Under the pieces are notes generated by a model that saw nothing but the letters and a program-made list of their open reading frames with translations, did not search any database and had not been told where the DNA came from. A DNA stretch of 64,000 nt from Brachionus manjavacas (Eukaryota > Rotifera > Eurotatoria > Ploima > Brachionidae), in contig JAHQIY010000012.1 in assembly GCA_019054805.1 (NCBI GenBank), positions 3,162,001 through 3,226,000 on the forward strand. The letters run 5' to 3'. This document shows, in pieces, positions 42,780-54,990 of this stretch; the first letter of the stretch is position 1, and each line of letters starts with the position of its first letter. Made by a program: the position numbers and the translations under genes.

Positions 42780-43465
42780 ATTTTATTTGATCATTCATAT
42801 TGGCTTAAAATTTTTGGGGGTGACAAATTTAATTTTTTTAAGATGACAAAAATAACTAAAAGTGGTGACTAATTTAATCTATTTTACCTGACAATAAAAA
42901 ACTAATTATTCTGACAAAAAAACTAAACGACTGACAAATATATATATATTGAGATGACTATTTAATAATTTTGCACTGACAAAATTTTATTCATTTTTAT
43001 TTTATATTATTTTAGTTCTAATTAAGCTATTTAGTTGGACTTGAGTGGAAATCAAAAGTAATGACCCTATGCTTCACAAGGAGTGAATAAGGAAAAAAAA
43101 GAAAAGCTATTTAGTAATTTAGTTCTCTAAGATTGTAAGGAATGAACTAAAATTGTGACGTTTTCTCATAGTCGTTTTCTCATAGCTTGATGATGAGATT
43201 TGGACAAAACGGTTTGTCATAATCGTCTGGAGGTTCCTTCCGATTTTGGTGCTATAGTTCAAGATTTTGATTTTTATTGTGACCTCAAAATCATTAATTT
43301 GCTGTAAAAAATAATTAGTTAGTCAAAAAGTATTTTTGTCACTCAAATCATTATTTTATCAGTCAATTAATTTATTTGTCATCATATGTAGTTTTTTTGT
43401 CAGTAGATTTAGTCTTTTTTGTCAGTAAAATTTAATTTTTTTTGTCAGTCCATTAATTGATGGCC
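42780..43465. mobile_element. GACAAA/ACTAAA element with a nested retro-insert
   Basis: The left part 42790..42980 (GATGACAAAAATAACTAAAAG, ACTAAACGACTGACAAAT) mirrors motifs of the right part 43310..43460 (TTAGTCAAAAAG, TTTTTTGTCAGTAGATTTAG, TTTTTTGTCAGTCCATTAAT), and also 31480..31770. A 68-bp retro-insert with target duplication lies within at 43036..43103. Confidence 0.5.
43036..43103 (+). mobile_element. 68-bp retrotransposed LINE/SINE tip with 12-bp target duplication
   Basis: Flanked by exact AAGCTATTTAGT at 43024..43035 and 43104..43115. The insert ends in ATGACCCTATGCTTCACAAG, GAGTGAATAAGG and an A-run, shared with 821..860. It is an extremely 5'-truncated copy of an unidentified non-LTR family. 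Confidence 0.85.
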
Positions 43466-43689
43466 ATTCATATTTCCCTGTTAATTTAAATTAATGAATA
43501 AGAAAAAGAATTTTTCTAATTTTAGGAAGGTTTGTGTGAAAATTCTAGATGCCTTATAAGTAAAGTATGCTGTGAATAAAAAAATTGATATGCTAAACAT
43601 TATCGTTAAAAAGTGGTCAAAAAGACCCATCAATACAGATCCTAATAGAAGGAGTCAAAAGTCGGATTCACAAAATTCGAAGAAATGAC

Positions 43690-44370
43690 AAAATAGAAAA
43701 AAATTAATTCTAAAGAAGTCCAGCTAGCAAAGCAAGTCAGGTGCTTGGTATTCTAAAGAAGTCCTATAGAACAAGAAACCAATCGGTGTGGAAGAAGCTA
43801 ATCACTACGTATGTAAGACCACATGTCAAATTCGCAATTTCAGTCTGGAATCCATACCAACACGGGGATATCAACGTGGTCGAACGCGTAATGCGAAGGG
43901 CGACAAAGGTTCCTGGTCGTCTTCGAGACCTAAACTATGTTGAACGTTGCAAAAAGCTGGGTTTGACCAATCTAAAAGCGAAGCGATTGAGGAGCGATTT
44001 GATACAGCAGTTTAAAATTGCAAAAGGAATAGAGCATGTTGAATTTGCCGCACCGACTTCCATTTCTGCGCCAAGAGACAATAAGAGGACGAGATTGAGA
44101 CGAGAATTGGTGAAGAACTGTAATCAACGACATAACTTTTTCTGCAACCGAATTATCTATGACTGGAACGATCTTAACGACTCCATCATCATCGCCAAAA
44201 GTACCAACGACTTCAAAAGCAAGCTTGACAAAACAGCAACTTAATTACGGCAAGTGGCTACCACACAGGGTGTCGTCACCCATCGCGTTATGCATCATTC
44301 TGCATGCAAATCGCAACTAGTAGCCTACCCCTTACCACTACTACTACTACTACTACTACTTATAAATATA
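43690..44370 (+). mobile_element. CR1/L2-like LINE 3' end with (ACT)n tail
   Basis: The frame 43741..44241 is intact for 167 codons: KLITTYVRPHVKFAISVWNP, then VVERVMRRATKVPGRLRDLN, LKAKRLRSDLIQQFKIAKGI and NRIIYDWNDLNDSI. This is the C-terminal region of a CR1/L2-type RT protein. The 3' UTR is only about 100 bp and folds as GGCTAC (44256) ... GTAGCC (44325) around two hairpins before TACCACTACTACTACTACT. The long open frame suggests a young copy. Confidence 0.85.
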
Positions 44371-44859
44371 CTTTGTAAAGCCTTAAATCTTCTTTCTAAA
44401 TAACTTGGCCTAAGTCTTCATTCTTTAAAAATGAAAGAGTTATGACCTTTTAAAAAAAAATCCGGAAAATTTGTCTTCACTCATTAATTGTAATAGCTGG
44501 TATAAGTTAAGATCATTATTTTGTCTGTTCCTCTTACCAGATAATATTAGATATATTAATTATAAAATATAAATTTAAGAAATTAAGGATAGTGTTTAAA
44601 ATCACTTTTGGCTTAAAAAAAAGGTTTCAACAAATTTAAAACGGCTCAAAATAGCAAGTGTTAAAAAAGCAAGATCAAAATAGCTATATTGTAATTATTT
44701 CACTTTTTATTTATGCAAACAAAAAAGCATCAATTAAGCTAAAGACATTTTTCAAAAATAAGCTAAATTAAAAATTAAAATTTTTTTTAGTTAATAAAAA
44801 GGAATCCAATTGACGAATTAAGCGAAAATTCTAGAAATTTAAACATAAATAAAAAATAA

Positions 44860-46450
44860 TTCAACCAATTCGAGAGAATCAGCAGGCCTTGACCTAATAT
44901 CCAATAAGGTATGTAAAAACCTCCCATACCATGTAACTCGTAGAGATACACAAGATATTTAACTGCTCACTTACCACTGGTCACATACTTGCAACTTGGA
45001 AAATTCTAAAATAATAATGATTCTAAAAAAAGATAAGCCCCAAGAAAGTCTTGATTCATAAAGACCTATATCCCTCCTAAGCTGCCTAGCGAAATGGCTA
45101 GAAAAAATAATAAACCAGAAAATTCAAGTCTGGGCAGAAAACTCAAAAATTTTACCAGCCTGTCAGTCAGGGTTTAGAAAATCAAAAAGCACCCAAGATC
45201 ACATACTGAGAAAAAACCAATCAATAGCAGAGGGAATTAACCGCAAAGAGCTAACTGGAGCTATCTTTTTTGATCTAGAAAAAGCGTTTGACAAAACATC
45301 GTACAATGGAATAATTGAAAAACTGAAAGAACACAATCTCCAGGCAACATTCTTGCGATGGATTGATAACTTCCTCAGTTACCGATCTTTTAGAGTCAGC
45401 TACAACGGTCATACATCAGAAGATAAGCTCATTAACTGTGGAGTACCACAAGGCAGTTGCTTATCACCAACTATTTTCATTTTATTCTTTAGCGATATAG
45501 CAAAAATAATTCCACCTGATGTTAAAATAGCCTTGTTTGCAGATGACCTCTGCATTTGAGTATCCAAAGCTTGTAAAAAGGATATCCAAAAAATTCTTCA
45601 AAACGCAGTTGACAAAATTATTGACTACTGCAAAAAGTGGGGTTTTGAAATCAACGAAAAGAAGACCTGCTATACAACATTTACCAGAGCTGGACATTGA
45701 AAGAACTATGAGAAAACGTATGGAATGAAAATAAAAATCGGAAACAGTCAAATCCCAATTGAACCCAATCCGACATTCCTTGGTATAAAATTAGATCCTA
45801 AGATTGACTACAAAGAACATCTAAAGATAATCAACTCAAAACAAATCTCCAAAATTAATCTAATCAGGAAGGTTAAGAGCTTTAAGTGGGGATCCTCAAT
45901 AAAAATCAATAGAATGCTTTATATGTCTCTCATAAGATCACTTTTCGACTACTGCTTTATAATACTTCAATCGGGTACCCAGAAGATTAAATCCGAAATT
46001 CAAAAAATGCAAAATCGGATTTTGAAAATCATCAAATATTTCCCGCTAAAGACAAGTATCAAAACAATTCATAAAGAATTAAAAGTTGATCTGATCGATG
46101 ACAGAGCAAACAAGCTATTTTTGAAATTTGTTGCTACAAAGCAGAACCATTAATTAATAGCTGAGGAAATAAAGGACTATCTGGTTCATAGCACTAACAG
46201 AAACAACTCAAAATACAAAACTCCATTCGAAACTATACCTTCCCTGCCAAGTACATAGCTGAATCTACTAAACAATGTAAATACAAATTATAAAAAAAAA
46301 CAAAACGTCCCTAATTTATTTTTCCTTTTTTTTTTTTTATAATCTAAATTTTGTAAAATTAAAATTGCTAACAAGAGGGCTGAAAAGAAGGCTATGCTAT
46401 TCGGAGCTGCTCTGGAAATTCCCCTTTCCTAAATTATCTTTTAAATAAAA
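44860..46450 (+). mobile_element. Jockey-like LINE, RT domain nearly complete
   Basis: RT motifs in order: GLDLISNKV, then ...PISLLSCLAKWLEKIINQ (45070), PACQSGFRKSKSTQDHI, GAIFFDLEKAFDKTSYNGII, NFLSYRSFRVSYNGHTSE, NCGVPQGSCLSPTIF, ALFADDLCI (FADD intact, 45530) followed at once by a stop, then KIGNSQIPIEPNPTFLGIKL and SLIRSLFDYCFIILQSGTQK to 46153. Stops and frameshifts occur at 45035-45060, 45558 and around 45700. The 3' UTR ends in AAATAAAAAAATAAT. The family differs from the 18-kb LINE. Confidence 0.85.
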
Positions 46451-46545
46451 AAATAATAATAATAATAATAATATATATAAGCTACAGCAAGACTAGCTTG
46501 CGGAGGTGGCCTACTAGGAGGTCACCTATGGTAGAAGTAAAATAA
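46446..46545 (-). repeat. CR1/L2-like LINE 3' terminus only
   Basis: Minus-strand reading: CTACCATAGGTGACCTCCTA...GGCCACCTCCGCAAGCTAGT CTTGCTGTAGC then (TTA)n. It has the same end structure as 23823..23900, so it is a copy truncated to its last 60 bp plus tail. Confidence 0.7.
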
Positions 46546-46624
46546 AAGATAATTCAAGAAACTCTTCTTAAATTATCGCTAATAATGAAATATTAATTTA
46601 ATTATCTCATATTTTATTGACTTA

Positions 46625-47195
46625 TATATACTTAATAATAATAATATAAGTAACAAAAATCTAGCAAGCTAGACTTGCGAAGATGGGAAACAGTAGGATC
46701 CCATCTATGGTAACTGTGGTATGTAATAATAACAATAACAAGAAAAAAAACAAAAAACATTCATATACTACTTCATCCTTTCATATACTACATATACTGG
46801 ATAACCATTGCATTTTGAATTTTAAATTAATCTTTTTCTTTTTTTCTTTTCTTCTTTTTTTTTCTTTTTGCTAGTTAGATTTTTAGACTGATCTAATCAA
46901 GCAAATTAACCAGATTAATCAAGCTTCATAAAGATCCCAATCAAGGCAACTCAAATTCTTTTCTTTTTTTTTTTTTAATCCGATCTGGTGGGATGACCCA
47001 TTCTGTCTTCATCATAACTGAAGATTGTTCTTCGTTAGGTCACCATTCCCTCGTATCGATTCTACCGAGCCTCATGACTTCATCCATGGTATGTTTCTCC
47101 TTACGTCTGTACTTATCTAGTCTGTTCTTGAATTGGTTGACGGATATAGATTGAACGATCTCTTGGGGTAGGGCATTCCATGCTTAATTAATTTT
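46625..47195 (-). mobile_element. CR1/L2-like LINE 3' end
   Basis: The minus strand reads AWNALPQEIVQSISVNQFKN, RLDKYRRKEKHTMDEVMRLG and RIDTREW before TGA, then a 350-bp 3' UTR ending TTACCATAGATGGGATCCTA ... TCTTCGCAAGTCTAGCTTGC and (TTA)n at about 46640. It is the same family as 23380..23910. Confidence 0.8.
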
Positions 47196-47330
47196 TTTTA
47201 AAATAAATAAATATATTTAATTAATTAATTAATAAAAAAAATAAATTAATTTAATTTTTTTTTAAATAAATAAATATATTTAATTAATTAATTAATTTTT
47301 TTTTTTAAATAAATAAATATAGCTATTTTG
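47185..47330. repeat. AATTAATT/AAATAAAT low-complexity duplication
   Basis: The unit TTAAATAAATAAATATATTTAATTAATTAATT is tandemly repeated at about 47200 and 47265 with a partial third at 47305. Confidence 0.7.
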
Positions 47331-47912
47331 ATATTAGCGATTTTAATTTATTTTTATTTTCTTATTATTAGCTATTTTGACACTTGCTTTTTTGACCTAC
47401 TCCATTTTAAACATTCTTTAACATTTTTACTTTTTTTTTAGAACATTTTGAGTAAATTTAAGGTAATTCAAAGTAATTATTAATTATTCTATAAGTATTT
47501 GGTAAAATTAGAACAGAACTAAGGCCAATTTTCCAGACTAAAAGCCGATTGAAAATCAATTATTTTTTTTATTTTGAAAATGAAAAATATTAGATGGTAC
47601 TGCATTTTTATTGAGTGAGCTTGAGTGACACACACTCAAGTAACACTCAAAATGAACAAAAAATGGAGAAAAGTTATCTAAAATATTTTTCAAAATTTTA
47701 ATATTTGAGAACCAAAAAAATTAAATTTAGATCCATTTATTCAATTCATGATATTTGAAAATTAAGAACAATGCTAAAAATCAAGTTTACATTTAAAAAA
47801 TTTTTAAATTTAAAAGCAGGCAACAACAAAAAAGGCAGACATGCTTGACAGAAAAATCTTTAATCTTAATCAGAAAATTTGTCAAAATTCTAACTTTGTG
47901 CTTACAAATATT
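47331..47912. other. Downstream of RAB10, nothing recognised
   Basis: AT-rich; includes the 3' flank of RAB10. Confidence 0.5.
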
Positions 47913-48641
<729 letters not shown>

Positions 48642-49896
48642 TGTCGAAAAGAAATTTTTTATTTACTGTTTAATTTTTACAAAAATTTGTTTAAAAATAT
48701 TCTAATACAAAGGCGTCAAATTTATGATCCGATCTGACCCAAATTAGCCCAATCTTGCCTTTAGTATTTTGTTTTAACTTGTTGAGAAAAAACTTTCTAA
48801 ACAACGCTACAAAATTTTATCTTTAACTAATTAAAATACCTGTGTGCTCAGACGAAGTTGAATTTTGAACCGATGATTTCAAAGATAAACGTTTTCATTC
48901 TCATAAATTTTAATTAATTTTTAATTGAATAGATAATATTTTTTTGAATCTTTTTCAACAGAATGACATGTTTTTTTAAGCCCGATAATGGTTCGAGTTT
49001 AAAGCTTCAATATTATTTTTAGAAGAAAAGTCTCTTTTAGTCAAATAAGCATCAATCGAAAATTTTTTCTTTTCAAAAAATTTATAAAATCAAGTTTTTT
49101 TTTAAGTCAGAATTGACTTTTTAATTTTTTTTTTAAATAAATCCCGCAGTTTATAATTATTAATAAAATTTTAGTTTTTGATAATTATCTATAAATATAA
49201 AAAAAAAATTATCAAAGAACAGCTAGAAAAAGCGATATGTAATTTCTTATATTTAAAAAATTCCTTTTTTGAAATTCTCCTAAGGACTTCCTTAAAGAAT
49301 CCTATCCAATTTTGGGAAGTATGTAAAAATAGCTAAATTGAACAAAAAAACCCTTAATATCCAAATAGCTAAATAACTAATTTTAAACTATTTAATAATG
49401 AATTTTTGCTTAAATCATGAAAAAAAATTAAGCTATTTTGATCTAACAATTTTGAGCCCCAAATTTTGCCTTGATCAAGTTTCTTATAGGATCCTTAATG
49501 TTCTTAATAGAAAAAATTAATGACAAATTTACGATGGTTTTAATTAGATTATGGAATCAAAATAAAGAAATTTAAGGAAAAATAAGAGGTAAATGTTGGC
49601 TAAGGTAGAAGCGTCGGTTTAATTTTAGGATAATTTCATACACTTCATACCTTGTTATTGCAGCTCGATAGGGGATAGAAAATCTTGACGAAATACATAA
49701 AATGTCACTAAAACTAAAATTAACACTAAAATTGGAAAATAAATAAACTTTTATTTAATTAAGAACTCTCGCAAATTATAAAATAAAAACGTAAATTAAA
49801 AATTTAAATTAATTTAAAAAAAAATCTAAAAAACTACATTGTTTTTTTTTCTTTCAAATAAATATTCAAATCTGTCGGTTTCCAAAATTTATCATA
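48642..49896. other. Upstream of RAB10, nothing recognised
   Basis: AT-rich spacer of 1.25 kb with no supported gene. Confidence 0.5.
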
Positions 49897-50754
49897 CAGT
49901 GCTGCTACGATACCTTGAATTCACCATATTTTACGTAAATTATGGTAAATTCACGATATTTTACCATATTTACCGTAAAAAATGGTAATCTAAAAAAGAG
50001 TATTTTTCGTAAAATACCGATAATTACTATAAAATTCAGTGAAAAAATTTCCAAAATTTCTCGAGAAAAACCGATTTTCATGAAAAAAATTTTTTTTTTT
50101 CATTTTTGAAAAAGGAAAACAAAAAAAATTTTTTTTGACAAAAATTGACGTAAATTTCAGTAAATTCTTGTAAAAAAGGTAAAAAATGGTAAAAATTCAG
50201 CAGAAAAGGAAAAATGGATTTTTTATTATTTCATTCAATTTTTTTCTAAACAAATTATGAAAATTAATAATTATTTGTCAATTATTTGAAAATATTAAGT
50301 ACGAAGATGTTAAATTATAAAATAATTAACAAAAATTATCAAAAATCATTTATAAAGAGCTCTATAAAAAAAGATTTACAATCAGAATTTAATGATCTGA
50401 CCAGTCACCATTTACAACCAGTCACCATTTACATTTTTCCTTTTCTGCTGAATTTTTACCATTTTTTACCTTTTTTTACAAGAATTTACTGAAATTTACG
50501 TCAATTTTTGTCAAAAAAAATTTTTTTTGTTTTCCTTTTTCAAAAATGAAAAAAAAAAATTTTTTTCATGAAAATCGGTTTTTCTCGAGAAATTTTGGAA
50601 ATTTTTTTTCACTGAATTTTATAGTAATTATCGGTATTTTACGAAAAATACTCTTTTTTAGATTACCATTTTTTACGGTAAATATGGTAAAATATCGTGA
50701 ATTTACCATAATTTACGTAAAATATGGTGAATTCAAGGTATCGTAGCAGCACTG
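49897..50754. mobile_element. Tc1-like foldback element, 858 bp
   Basis: The ends CAGTGCTGCTACGATACCTT and its exact complement are flanked by TA on both sides, and the inverted arms are about 330 bp each (GAATTCACCATATTTTACGT... mirrored to ...TACGTAAAATATGGTGAATTC). The arms meet around a 190-bp unique centre (50235..50425). CAGTGCTG with a TA target matches Tc1-family termini. No transposase is inside. A rearranged copy lies at 28285..28712. Confidence 0.85.
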
Positions 50755-52512
50755 TATTGAGTTTTTAGTTTATGCGATTCTCAAAAAAGAAGATTTTCTA
50801 AAAAAAAATATACAATTCTATAAAATGAAGTATTGATTTCAATTTCTTTAATTTCATTTATATCTCTGCGAAAAAGCATATTTCGAGTCTAATAATTTTT
50901 TTCTTAAGCTTAATTTTTATTTGAACTTTATTAAAGAAAGAATTTTTTATCTGTTTAAATTTTTGTGAGTGCAGAATTTTAATTTTATTCTAATTATAAG
51001 AACATGAAAAGTATCCTGTTTTTCATTAGAGAAAACGCGTTTTATTTGACAAAAATTTTCATTAGTCTTGAGGGTCAAAGCGCCCAAAATTCAAACATTG
51101 ATCAGGAGTTAGAAAATTTTTTTTTTCTAAATTGGGAGAAATAAAATTGTTCATTAATTTAATATTATTTATAATTTTTTTCTTTAAATTTTGACAATTT
51201 ATACAAAAAGAACAAAATGATTCAAACAAGATGGTCAATTAAACAAAATCAAAGAAAAAAGACACAAGATTCAGTTTGTCGGATTGTATTCAGATCGTCA
51301 ATACATAAAAATATTTGAAATATAAATCACATTATATATATAATAAATATGAATGAAAATGAAATAAATAAAATAAATAAATATGAAATATAAATATGAA
51401 ATACGAGTGCATGCAACTGCACAGCGAACCGAGTACACACACAGTGATGTCCTCATCACAGACCTTACCCAATTTTTTTCAAAATTTAAAATCAGGCTGA
51501 TTCCAGCTTAAAAATAAATAAAAAATTATATCACAAAGTTGAATTTTCGATTATATGTTAGTAAAAAATGTACGAAACCATCAAAAAAGATTTGTACAAC
51601 TTAGTAAAAAGTAACCAAAATTTGCCAAACGCTCGATACCATATGTCGTCATGCAATTCAATACCTTAACTGATATCATTTTTCAAAATAGGAGGGTTCA
51701 GTTAAAATTTAAAAAAAAATTAAAGCCTTTATAAAAATTTTTTATGATAATATTAATTTTGTGCTATTTTTATTCTAAACCCGTTTTATTACCAAAAGAT
51801 CATCTTTAGGTGCACTCGGGTATCATCAAGGTATTACGGTAGTTTTTAAAAATTTCTATTTGAACAATTTTGAATAAAATTGAAAAAAATTTAAACAATT
51901 TTTTCATTTTAAATTGAGAAAAATATTTACTAAACTAAATTATTAAGCATTCAAATTGTCCTTATTTGAATTTAGTTGCCATTAACTCTGAAATACAATG
52001 AATAAAAAAAATTTTATTATTATTTAAAAAAAATAGTCCAAGCTATGCTGATATTGATGTTTTTTTAGAATTTTAATTTTTTTTCTTTTTAGACATTTTT
52101 GATTTAGCAATCAGACAAAAATTGAGCATCATTTTTACAATGAATACTAGAGTCTAAATTTATATTTTATACGCTGTATTTAAAACTTTTAAAATCTTAT
52201 CATTTCTATTAAGCGAGTGAATGCATTGTTGAAAAAATTTTAAATAAAAAGTGTATATACAGTTGGGCTTCAACGTAGGCAATATTTTCTGCAGTTTTTA
52301 TTTTCAAATAGATGAAATCTTAAATTTTGTTCACAAAATTTTCTAAAAGTGATGATGTTGACATCAATGTATTGAAGGTAAATAGCGAATAGTATAAGCA
52401 TAATGAAAATTTTGATGTGTTGTTAACTTTTTTCTTGCATTTAAATTTGAAAATTTTTAGCTTAGTTGGATTACTTTGAAAACATTTAGACAAATTTTAG
52501 ACTTAAAAAAAG
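50755..52512. other. No gene seen
   Basis: AT-rich with a few less AT-rich islands (51400..51470, 51590..51670) that give no domain. The last 100 bp precede SEC61B. Confidence 0.5.
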
Positions 52513-52846
52513 ATGACCATTTCACAAAGCACCACAAGCACTGGCAAAGGTGACTCGGGAGCACGATCCGCTGGTCCGAGACCAGGCGCAGCTGGGATGA
52601 GACAAAGAAAAACCACCGGAACTGCCAAAACAACTGTTAGAAACAATGCTGGCAACGCTGGTATGTGGAGATTTTATAATGAGGACTCACCAGGCCTTAA
52701 AGTGTAAGTTCTCTCAAGTCTTAAAACAATTTCTTTATTTATGGCTTTTGCTTTTTAGCGGACCTGTTCCTGTTTTGGTTATGAGTTTAATTTTTATCGC
52801 TTCGGTTTTTATTCTACACATTCTTGGCAAATACACCAGAAATTAA
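52513..52846 (+). CDS. SEC61B: Protein transport protein Sec61 subunit beta
   Basis: SEC61B is the small tail-anchored subunit of the ER protein-conducting channel. Two exons, 52513..52703 and 52759..52846, joined at phase 2 across a 55-bp GTAAGT..TTTTAG intron, give 92 residues (human 96). Residues 1-50 are the flexible cytosolic Ser/Gly/Thr segment ([20 protein letters not shown]); the family motif [20 protein letters not shown] spans the junction; residues about 68-88 ([19 protein letters not shown]) are the single membrane anchor; the tail is KYTRN. The start is the only ATG that yields the conserved MT/MP..S leader. The surrounding spacer is gene-poor. Confidence 0.96.
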
Positions 52847-53396
52847 CAAAATTAATTTTGAGCAAACTTTCGTTTTTTTGCATCGATTTTGTCCTTATTA
52901 ATTCAATAATTGTCTCTTCTATTTATCCTTTTCAAATCCAATGATCTATGGAAGTTTTTGTTTAAATATTATTCATGTTTTGAATTAAGAAAATTTTTAT
53001 TCTTAATGTTAAATAAAAATTAGTAAAACATGTTTTTTTTAATTTATATTTTTTTGTCATCGAGTCAGTTCTGGCTTATTAGAAGAATAATTTTGATTTT
53101 TTAAAAGTGGAATTTATCATCAAGTTTTTTTGTATTGAATCGAAATTCAGATATTTTAAAATAATATTGACAATTTAATCTCTTAAAAAAAATAAAATTT
53201 TTTTACAAAAAAAGACATACATTTTATGCTGATTAAATAAATAATTTCAAATTGTTGCTTAAATATTTATTTTATTGCTTCAAAAAATAGAATAAAAATG
53301 ATATTTGTTTTCAAACATTAGATTAATTTTTTTTAGTGCTTTAAAAAAGAAAGTGAGTTTGGTACCTGGTTGATCTTGACCTTGTAATTAAATTTT
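52847..53396. other. SEC61B downstream region
   Basis: AT-rich 3' flank. GGTACCTGGTTGATCTTGACC at 53361..53381 resembles the first bases of 18S rRNA but the match ends after about 20 bp. Confidence 0.5.
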
Positions 53397-53534
53397 TTAA
53401 AGTCTTCTTCTTGGTTGAATTTGAAGTTGTCCAGAATTAATTAAAACTGGATTTTCAGCATACTCTTCAGTGGGCATTTCAACAATAATGGGTTGCATCT
53501 CGAACTGATTGCTTTGGTTTGTTTTCACATCGTG
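53397..53534 (-). CDS. Probable last exon of an unknown gene
   Basis: After an acceptor-like AAATTACAG at 53535 the minus strand reads HDVKTNQSNQFEMQPIIVEM, PTEEYAENPVLINSGQLQIQ and PRRRL to TAA at 53399..53397 (45 codons). Composition is clearly protein-like. No upstream exon could be joined in the next 300 bp. Function unknown. Confidence 0.4.
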   Translation of the reverse strand, partial: HDVKTNQSNQFEMQPIIVEMPTEEYAENPVLINSGQLQIQPRRRL

Positions 53535-54990
53535 CTGTAATTTGTTTATTTTTTATCATTAAAATAAATTGGCACTATCAAAAAATTTGTAGAAATTTTT
53601 TTAGTAATCAAGGAGTCAAATTTGATATCATTTTTTGTTTCTTTTTTGAAGCAGAAAAATAATGTTTAATGTACCAAAAAAGTCAACCGTTGAAGTCAGC
53701 TACAGTCAAAACTACTAATTCTACTATAAAAAAATTTAAAATTATTTAAACATCGCGCATTTGTAATGTTATCTGGTCAAAAGTAAATGTCACCGCGATC
53801 AAGACTGCATGGAATCGTCAAAATTCAATTCTTATTGATTTAAACTTTATTATTTAAAATAAAATAAAAAAAATTACGCTTTTTTTTAAATGTTAAACAT
53901 ATCTAAATCTGAAGGACCTTTAATCTAAATCAGATTTTTTTTTCGCCAAAATAAATTCAAATAATTATAAAATGAAATTTTTTCTTTTTTTTAAATAGAA
54001 TTTGTTGCTATCTTAACTATTTCAATTTAATTAAAAAAAACATAATTATAAATATTTCATAAAAAGGCCAACCGATTGATGGAATATTATGTATGATAAT
54101 TTTTCTCTCGGGACCCCGAAGCGAGCAGTCATTCTATTTTATAAAACTTAATTTTAGTTTTGCAGAGAAAGACTCTTGTAGTTTTTTTTTTTTTTAAATT
54201 GCTTTTAGTCTCTACAATTTTTTGAGTAAAATGATAAAAGTCTTAATTTTTTTTTTTAATTTTTTTAGTAAATTTGCTTTAAATTGCGTTATTTCGAGTA
54301 AATTATGGCTTAAAAAAAAATAGTGGCAGTACTGTTTATGATTGAAGTGCTCAAAGCGTAAATAATCTATGCAGGATTTTAGAGGAAGAAGTGGAAAATA
54401 AATAAAAATATTTGAATTTTATTAAACAATTTTTGAAACAAAAACACTACACTTTATTTCATTTTTTGACATCTTTTTACCTAAAATTACACAATTTAAT
54501 GTAAATATATGTAAATTTTTGTCATATTTTCTAAATTAATCTAAATATTGGTAAAGTCTCAATTTATTTTTTGCCAAAAGATGATTTTAAAATAACAACT
54601 CAATTTTTGCAATTAAAAATAATTCGAGAAGTGAAACAAAAAACAAATGTAGATTAAAAATTAAAAATACAATTTTATTTTTACTTTACTTTGATAAATG
54701 TTTTTGTGATAAAAGATTCTAATCTCAAATTTATGAGTTTGACCAGCCTCCATCATTTATTTTTACAATCTTAACTTTAAACACTGTATAGTAACATAAA
54801 ATATTGATAACCATTTAGTTACCAGAATATTAAACATGGTATATTAACATCTAAATGGTACCAAATGATAACATCTTATGTTATCATCTTACTTGATAAT
54901 TCTATTGACTATACCCAAATCTATTTCATTAAAATTTTATTACTTTTAAGTTTTGATGGAGAGGTTAAAAAATAGAATAAAATTTTTTTT
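53535..54990. other. No gene seen
   Basis: AT-rich. 53670..53830 and 54100..54130 are slightly GC-richer without an open frame. If 53397..53534 is an exon, its earlier exons should lie here. Confidence 0.4.

Noticed and set aside
44256-44325. Hammerhead ribozyme at the LINE 3' junction
   Set aside because: The three-stem layout is reminiscent, but the conserved core (CUGAUGA ... GAA) is absent in all copies.
53361-53382. 18S rRNA 5' end (TACCTGGTTGATC...)
   Set aside because: The resemblance stops after about 20 bp with two mismatches; the following sequence is ordinary AT-rich DNA.
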